Shown: piece by piece, positions 42,060 to 45,271 of the stretch
Layout: every line of letters begins with the position of its first letter
How positions within the stretch are numbered: the stretch's first letter is position 1
Source: Lachnospiraceae bacterium UBA7050
GTDB lineage: Bacteria; Bacillota; Clostridia; Lachnospirales; Lachnospiraceae
DNA: 45,271 bases
Direction: 5' to 3'
NCBI GenBank assembly: GCA_002493905.1
Contig: DLAJ01000025.1
Coordinates: 36,122 to 81,392, forward strand
Notes under the pieces: generated by a model
What the model saw: the letters and a program-made list of their open reading frames with translations, nothing else
Databases searched by the model: none
Told to the model about the DNA's origin: nothing
Program-made: the position numbers and the translations under genes

Positions 42060-42086
42060 TTAGCACTCATTTTAGATGAGTGCTAA
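42060..42086 (-). promoter_or_regulatory. CIRCE operator (HrcA binding site)
   Basis: TTAGCACTC (42060-42068), nine bases, GAGTGCTAA (42078-42086): an exact match to the CIRCE consensus. It lies immediately upstream of the htpG promoter and is the binding site of the heat-shock repressor HrcA. Only htpG is downstream of it in the window. Confidence 0.96.
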
Positions 42087-42160
42087 TAATTCGTGGTGTG
42101 AACCGGAAAAGACATGCATCAAGGGATTTGTGAATTTTTTATAAACTGACAGCATTCCTC

Positions 42161-43327
42161 TCATTCATCAAACGAAAACGTAACTTCTGCAAAGCAATTG
42201 TTATACACTTCAAAGAAATCAGCCGTCGTCAGATCCTCATCATGGAGCAGTCTGATCTCATCCCACAGCTCTTCGTTCAGATAACGCGTGAGCGTGGAAA
42301 CAAACGATTCATATTGTTCGCCAAATACCTGCTCCCGCTGCGTCCTGACGATCTCAATCTTATTCTGGTCGGTCTGTTCCCTGTCAAACGTGCTGACGCA
42401 TTTTAGGATTTCATATCCCTGCGATGTTTCAATAATATCGCTGATCTGCCCCGTTTCCAGCGAAAACGCGACATCCTCAAACGCCTCCTCACGGTCTCCG
42501 TGACGGACAAACAGCGTATTCTCATCCGCTTCATTATAAAGTTCCATCAGACTTTCAAAGTCCTCTCCCGCAGCCAGACGTCCGCTCAGTTCAACCGCAA
42601 GCTCGTAGCGTTCCTCTTTCTCCTCCTCACTCATCGCAAAGCCGCCGTCCGCGCCTGCCGCCGTCGTTTTTAACAAAATATGCTGAACTGTGATCGTCCG
42701 CGCTTCATCGTCGCTGATCTCCGGATTGATATCGCGGATAATGTAGTGATAAACCTTGTCTGCCAGCGCATAATCCTCATACATCGCACCAATCTGTTCC
42801 TGCGTGATGTCAAGCAAAGCCCTCTCCTGCTCGTTTAAGGAAGAAAAATACTGTTCTGCTGCCTGCTCACACAGCGCCCGTTCCTCCTCCGAAAGCGTCA
42901 CATCCATATCCTTTGCAAGCAGTGTCATCGACTTGATGCGCGCAATGCGCGCAAGCACGGTTTCCTTGACATTTTCCTCCAATGTGATTCCGTTAAAATC
43001 CTGCTGCCAGATTTCTTCTCCAAACACGTTCTCATACTGATTCTGCGTATTGGTCAAGTATACCATAAGTTCATTTTTCATACAGGAGATCGAGCCGATC
43101 CTAAAAATTTCGCCGCGTGCAAAACCCGTTGTCAGGATTACCTTCGTGTTGCCGCCCTCCGCATCCGGCGTGCCTTCCTCATGCTGTCCGCAGGCACTCA
43201 GGCTGAGCACAAGCAGGAAAGCCATTGCACACAGCGCCGCGCTTTTCCTGAAAGTCCCTGCCGCCGGAACCGTCCTATTTTTCACCCACGATGCGCACTG
43301 AAAGACGACGCATGTTTCTTTTTTCAT
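42161..43327 (-). CDS. PrsA/SurA-like foldase lipoprotein
   Basis: The protein is 388 residues. A long N-terminal stretch leads to a signal peptide ending in LSLSAC, with Cys46 as the lipid-modified residue. A SurA_N-type helical region follows (about 75-215), then a parvulin-like domain (ITVQHILLKT, then EDFESLMELYNEADENTLFV and TGQISDIIETSQGYEILKC). Such lipoproteins help exported proteins fold outside the membrane, with or without peptidyl-prolyl isomerase activity. GGAGG lies five bases before the ATG. The stop is 75 bases before the CIRCE element of htpG. Confidence 0.85.
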   Translation of the reverse strand: MKKETCVVFQCASWVKNRTVPAAGTFRKSAALCAMAFLLVLSLSACGQHEEGTPDAEGGNTKVILTTGFARGEIFRIGSISCMKNELMVYLTNTQNQYENVFGEEIWQQDFNGITLEENVKETVLARIARIKSMTLLAKDMDVTLSEEERALCEQAAEQYFSSLNEQERALLDITQEQIGAMYEDYALADKVYHYIIRDINPEISDDEARTITVQHILLKTTAAGADGGFAMSEEEKEERYELAVELSGRLAAGEDFESLMELYNEADENTLFVRHGDREEAFEDVAFSLETGQISDIIETSQGYEILKCVSTFDREQTDQNKIEIVRTQREQVFGEQYESFVSTLTRYLNEELWDEIRLLHDEDLTTADFFEVYNNCFAEVTFSFDE

Positions 43328-43379
43328 TCCTGCCTCCGTGATTCCGCTTTGCGGATTCGTTCATTTTGAAGAATGATTT

Positions 43380-43420
43380 AGATTTTCTTTGCAGACGTAC
43401 TTTGGCTGCTTAGAAAATCT
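43380..43420 (-). repeat. inverted repeat upstream of the PrsA-like gene
   Basis: AGATTTTCT (43380-43388) and AGAAAATCT (43412-43420) are exact arms with an inner GCAG/CTGC pair. It lies between structured element copy B and the gene start. Confidence 0.5.
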
Positions 43421-43424
43421 TCAT

Positions 43425-43504
43425 TCTTATACCCCCGCATACCGCAGGCAAATGCCTGCGGTATTGCATTAATAAGTAGTTTGAAAGGAACTTTCAAACT
43501 TTTC
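43425..43504 (-). repeat. dispersed structured element, copy B
   Basis: Same order and spacing as 22142-22220. Hairpin one has 12 perfect pairs (ATACCGCAGGCA 43439-43450 with TGCCTGCGGTAT 43453-43464). Hairpin two has ten (AGTTTGAAAG 43478-43487 with CTTTCAAACT 43491-43500). On the minus strand it ends in the same GGGGGTATAAG ribosome site, but the ATG that follows opens only a 4-codon frame. Confidence 0.8.
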
Positions 43505-43506
43505 TC

Positions 43507-44286
43507 TCAGCACGACTCGTTTCCATCCAAAAGCCTGTAAGGACAGTCTTCCACAGCTAATCCCTTCGCAGATTTCAAAAGTCTGACATAGTCATGCACA
43601 TCCTGCAGCTTTTGTGCGCATGCGATACCGCCGAACAATAAATCCGTGCCGTGAATATCGGAGCCTGCCGTCATCGGCAGATGAAATCGTGCGGCATACT
43701 CCTGCGCCCGCACATCAAACTCAGGACGATTGTGGCCTCTGCTTTTTTTGCAGGAATGCGTCGCATTAACGCCCTCCACTGCGTCTATATAATCCGGGAA
43801 AATGCGAACTGCCGGAATATATGCCTCATCCCGGTACGGATGGCAGTGCACAACCAGCCCGCCCGCATCCCTCACAAGATAGTACTGTTCCTCCACAGTT
43901 ACATCCTTCACTTCAGGATGATCAAGCAGCCATTCTTTGTCCAGACCGTAAATCAAAAACTCCGTTCCGTCATAATTGGCTTCCCACCCGAAAAACACAG
44001 CAAGACCGATACGGTCCCCCTCCGCTTTCGCATCCTCGTATCCTTTACAAAATTGTTCCACCCATTCCTGCCACGGCAGCGAACGGTCAATACAGCTGTT
44101 TCCATAAAAAAAATGATCCGTAACCATAATTCCTGTGTACCCGGCCTTATGGCAGGCACGTGCCATTTCAGCGCCCGTCGCCCTCGCACACGCAGATGCC
44201 TGCGATGTGTGCAGATGTGTCTCATATACATAGGGGTACCGGCTGTCTATGTGCAGTTTTCCGTATGAATATTCTGTTTCTCCCAT
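43507..44286 (-). CDS. PHP-domain phosphoesterase
   Basis: The protein is 259 residues. The four PHP metal motifs are present: ETHLHTS (His24, His26), VTDHFF (Asp57, His58), VVHCHPYR with two histidines, and TAGSDIHG with Asp and His near the end; FFGWEANYDG supplies the acidic ligand. PHP proteins use two or three metal ions to cut phosphate esters. Family members of this size include nucleotide and histidinol-phosphate phosphatases; the substrate here is not known. The ribosome site is weak (GGAA, about 11 bases before the ATG). It stands between the Tyr/Gly-rich protein and the structured element. Confidence 0.88.
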   Translation of the reverse strand: MGETEYSYGKLHIDSRYPYVYETHLHTSQASACARATGAEMARACHKAGYTGIMVTDHFFYGNSCIDRSLPWQEWVEQFCKGYEDAKAEGDRIGLAVFFGWEANYDGTEFLIYGLDKEWLLDHPEVKDVTVEEQYYLVRDAGGLVVHCHPYRDEAYIPAVRIFPDYIDAVEGVNATHSCKKSRGHNRPEFDVRAQEYAARFHLPMTAGSDIHGTDLLFGGIACAQKLQDVHDYVRLLKSAKGLAVEDCPYRLLDGNESC

Positions 44287-44388
44287 AGCCGTTGTTATTC
44301 CGTTTTCCTCATTCCCTGTTCTCTTGTGTTACCCGTTATGCCGCGTTCAATCGTCAAACCGTATCCTGTTCGTTATGCCTTATGTTCC

Positions 44389-45271
44389 TCAGTCATAAAC
44401 GAAATCAATCACATACCATTTTTCATCAATCTCGGCTGTCTTCAGGCTCAGCCGGCTCGTATACTCACCTTCGCTTCCCCTGTATACCACCGCAATCTTC
44501 ACAACATAACCGCCGTCAAAAGAAACCGTATAATGAAAGTCTTCCAAAAAATTCCGTTCATATTCCCGAAGACGATAATCTTCGATTGGTTCCTCCGATG
44601 TGATCGTATAGGACATCGTCACATTTTCTCCGCAGTACCAGTCCAAAGCCTCATTCAATGCTGTCCAAAAATCACTCTCCACATAGAAATCCGAAGCAGA
44701 CTCCCCGTATTCCTGTCTGAGGGTTCCGAACATTTCCCGCCGCAGATCCTCCCTGACACGTTCAGGAAACGCCTCCGACAGTCTTTCCAGACTCTGCCCC
44801 TCCAGTCCATCCATAAAAACACCGGCCGCCTGCTGATAAGTCCGGTGGCTTTTATCCCCCGCCAGAAGAACAATCAGAAGAATCACTGCAATCACGACAG
44901 CCAGTCCGATGATCATGCCCATAATCATCAGCGCCTTGCGGCTGCTCTGAGGCTGTACGGCTTTGCCGTACGGGTCATAAGGATTTCCGGCATAGTTTCC
45001 GCCTGCCGCATACATCTTTGCATCATTTCCATATGCCTGTCCGTACTCCGGCTGACCGCCCCCATACGTCTGTCCTTCCGCATACGGCGCCATACCGCCC
45101 CCATGGGACGCCATACCGCCCCCATGGGGCGCTATGCTGTTTCCATACACCGGTCCATCCGCATAAATCTGCAATTCCCGCCCATAAGCGGACGTATTCT
45201 GGTATGCTTCGCCGTTTGGGCACGCAGACGCATTCTGATACGCCGCGCCGCTTGGGTACACAGGCGTATTC
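44389..45271 (-). CDS. Tyr/Gly/Asn-rich single-helix membrane protein, 5' end outside the window
   Basis: At least 294 codons; the frame stays open to the window edge and the start is not visible. A GTG at 45259-45261 lies inside a repeat and is probably not the start. The visible N-terminal 100 residues are repeats rich in Tyr, Gly, Asn and Ala (AYQNxSA, HGGGMA units), followed by one membrane helix (SRKALMIMG through IVLLAG). A C-terminal domain of about 150 residues follows (QQAAGVFMDGLEGQSLERLSEAFPERV to EKWYVIDFVYD), resembling DUF4878/NTF2-like lumenal domains. The layout fits proteins with a zinc-ribbon front, but that part is not seen. The function is unknown. Confidence 0.65.
   Translation of the reverse strand, partial: NTPVYPSGAAYQNASACPNGEAYQNTSAYGRELQIYADGPVYGNSIAPHGGGMASHGGGMAPYAEGQTYGGGQPEYGQAYGNDAKMYAAGGNYAGNPYDPYGKAVQPQSSRKALMIMGMIIGLAVVIAVILLIVLLAGDKSHRTYQQAAGVFMDGLEGQSLERLSEAFPERVREDLRREMFGTLRQEYGESASDFYVESDFWTALNEALDWYCGENVTMSYTITSEEPIEDYRLREYERNFLEDFHYTVSFDGGYVVKIAVVYRGSEGEYTSRLSLKTAEIDEKWYVIDFVYD
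45086..45131 (-). repeat. short repeats coding HGGGMA units
   Basis: The DNA word for PHGGGMA occurs twice in tandem, and a third related unit follows (APYAEGQTYGGG). They are in frame, in the disordered head of the membrane protein. Confidence 0.6.

Noticed and set aside
42060..42086. CIRCE inverted repeat as terminator of the PrsA-like gene
   Set aside because: A run of T does follow the arms on the minus strand, but the exact 9-9-9 CIRCE consensus and the promoter right behind it argue for an operator. A double role cannot be excluded.

Overview
The window looks like chromosomal DNA of a low-to-moderate G+C Firmicute, most probably a Lachnospiraceae-type Clostridium. The signs are strong AGGAGG-type ribosome sites, a T-box leader before thrS, a CIRCE operator before htpG, C_GCAxxG_C_C, DUF1540, DUF5716/DUF5717 and CmpB-type proteins, and a tRNA-Met of clostridial sequence. 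This placement rests on remembered families, not on a search. Nearly all genes lie on the minus strand; the exceptions are the tRNAs, a 31-codon remnant, a small membrane protein, an aldo/keto reductase, degV and a phage-type gene.

Layout. 1-160: a partial tRNA, tRNA-Met(CAT) and a terminator. 160-2700: accessory DNA with a truncated TIR-domain remnant, a HicB/DinB-like protein and a membrane-anchored RCC1-repeat protein. 2800-5930: an ADP-ribosyltransferase-like protein downstream of a complete MBOAT/SGNH acyl-transfer pair. 6000-7650: a 24-bp repeat array, a promoter driving a broken YdcF-like start, a DUF1540 protein and a lipoprotein. 7790-10475: a T-box operon of a small membrane protein and thrS. 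10480-15000: a YczE-type membrane protein, a GH130 phosphorylase, pepT, a C_GCAxxG protein with a repeat tail, and a SEC-C protein. 15350-19660: a small membrane protein, a DUF975-CmpB membrane protein split by a G9 tract, a HAD phosphatase and a ferredoxin-type aldo/keto reductase. 19720-23310: a LysM-M14 peptidase, an SGNH hydrolase behind a structured leader, and degV. 23640-24170: an AT-rich phage/plasmid-type gene. 24412-31200: purC-purF-purB-purA plus a MATE transporter. 31243-39546: a five-gene operon of uncharacterised proteins (DUF5717, a DUF5716 Hsp70-like protein, a helical-repeat protein, a coiled-coil membrane protein and a seven-helix membrane protein). 39765-45271: htpG under CIRCE, a PrsA-like foldase, a PHP phosphoesterase and a truncated Tyr/Gly-rich membrane protein.

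How the genes fit together. The pur genes make AMP precursors from one sigma-A promoter. thrS is controlled by uncharged tRNA-Thr through the T-box. HtpG, the PrsA-like lipoprotein and the Hsp70-like DUF5716 operon form a run of folding-related genes on one strand. The best candidate for an undescribed system is the DUF5717/DUF5716 operon: an actin/Hsp70-fold protein, a giant helical scaffold and membrane anchors, translationally coupled by overlapping non-ATG starts. Other notable points are a roughly 80-bp structured element present twice with covarying base pairs, an acidic ~80-residue insertion in HtpG, the G9 frameshift, and many short in-frame tandem repeats, commonly of 18 or 36 bp, in linkers and tails of surface-type proteins.
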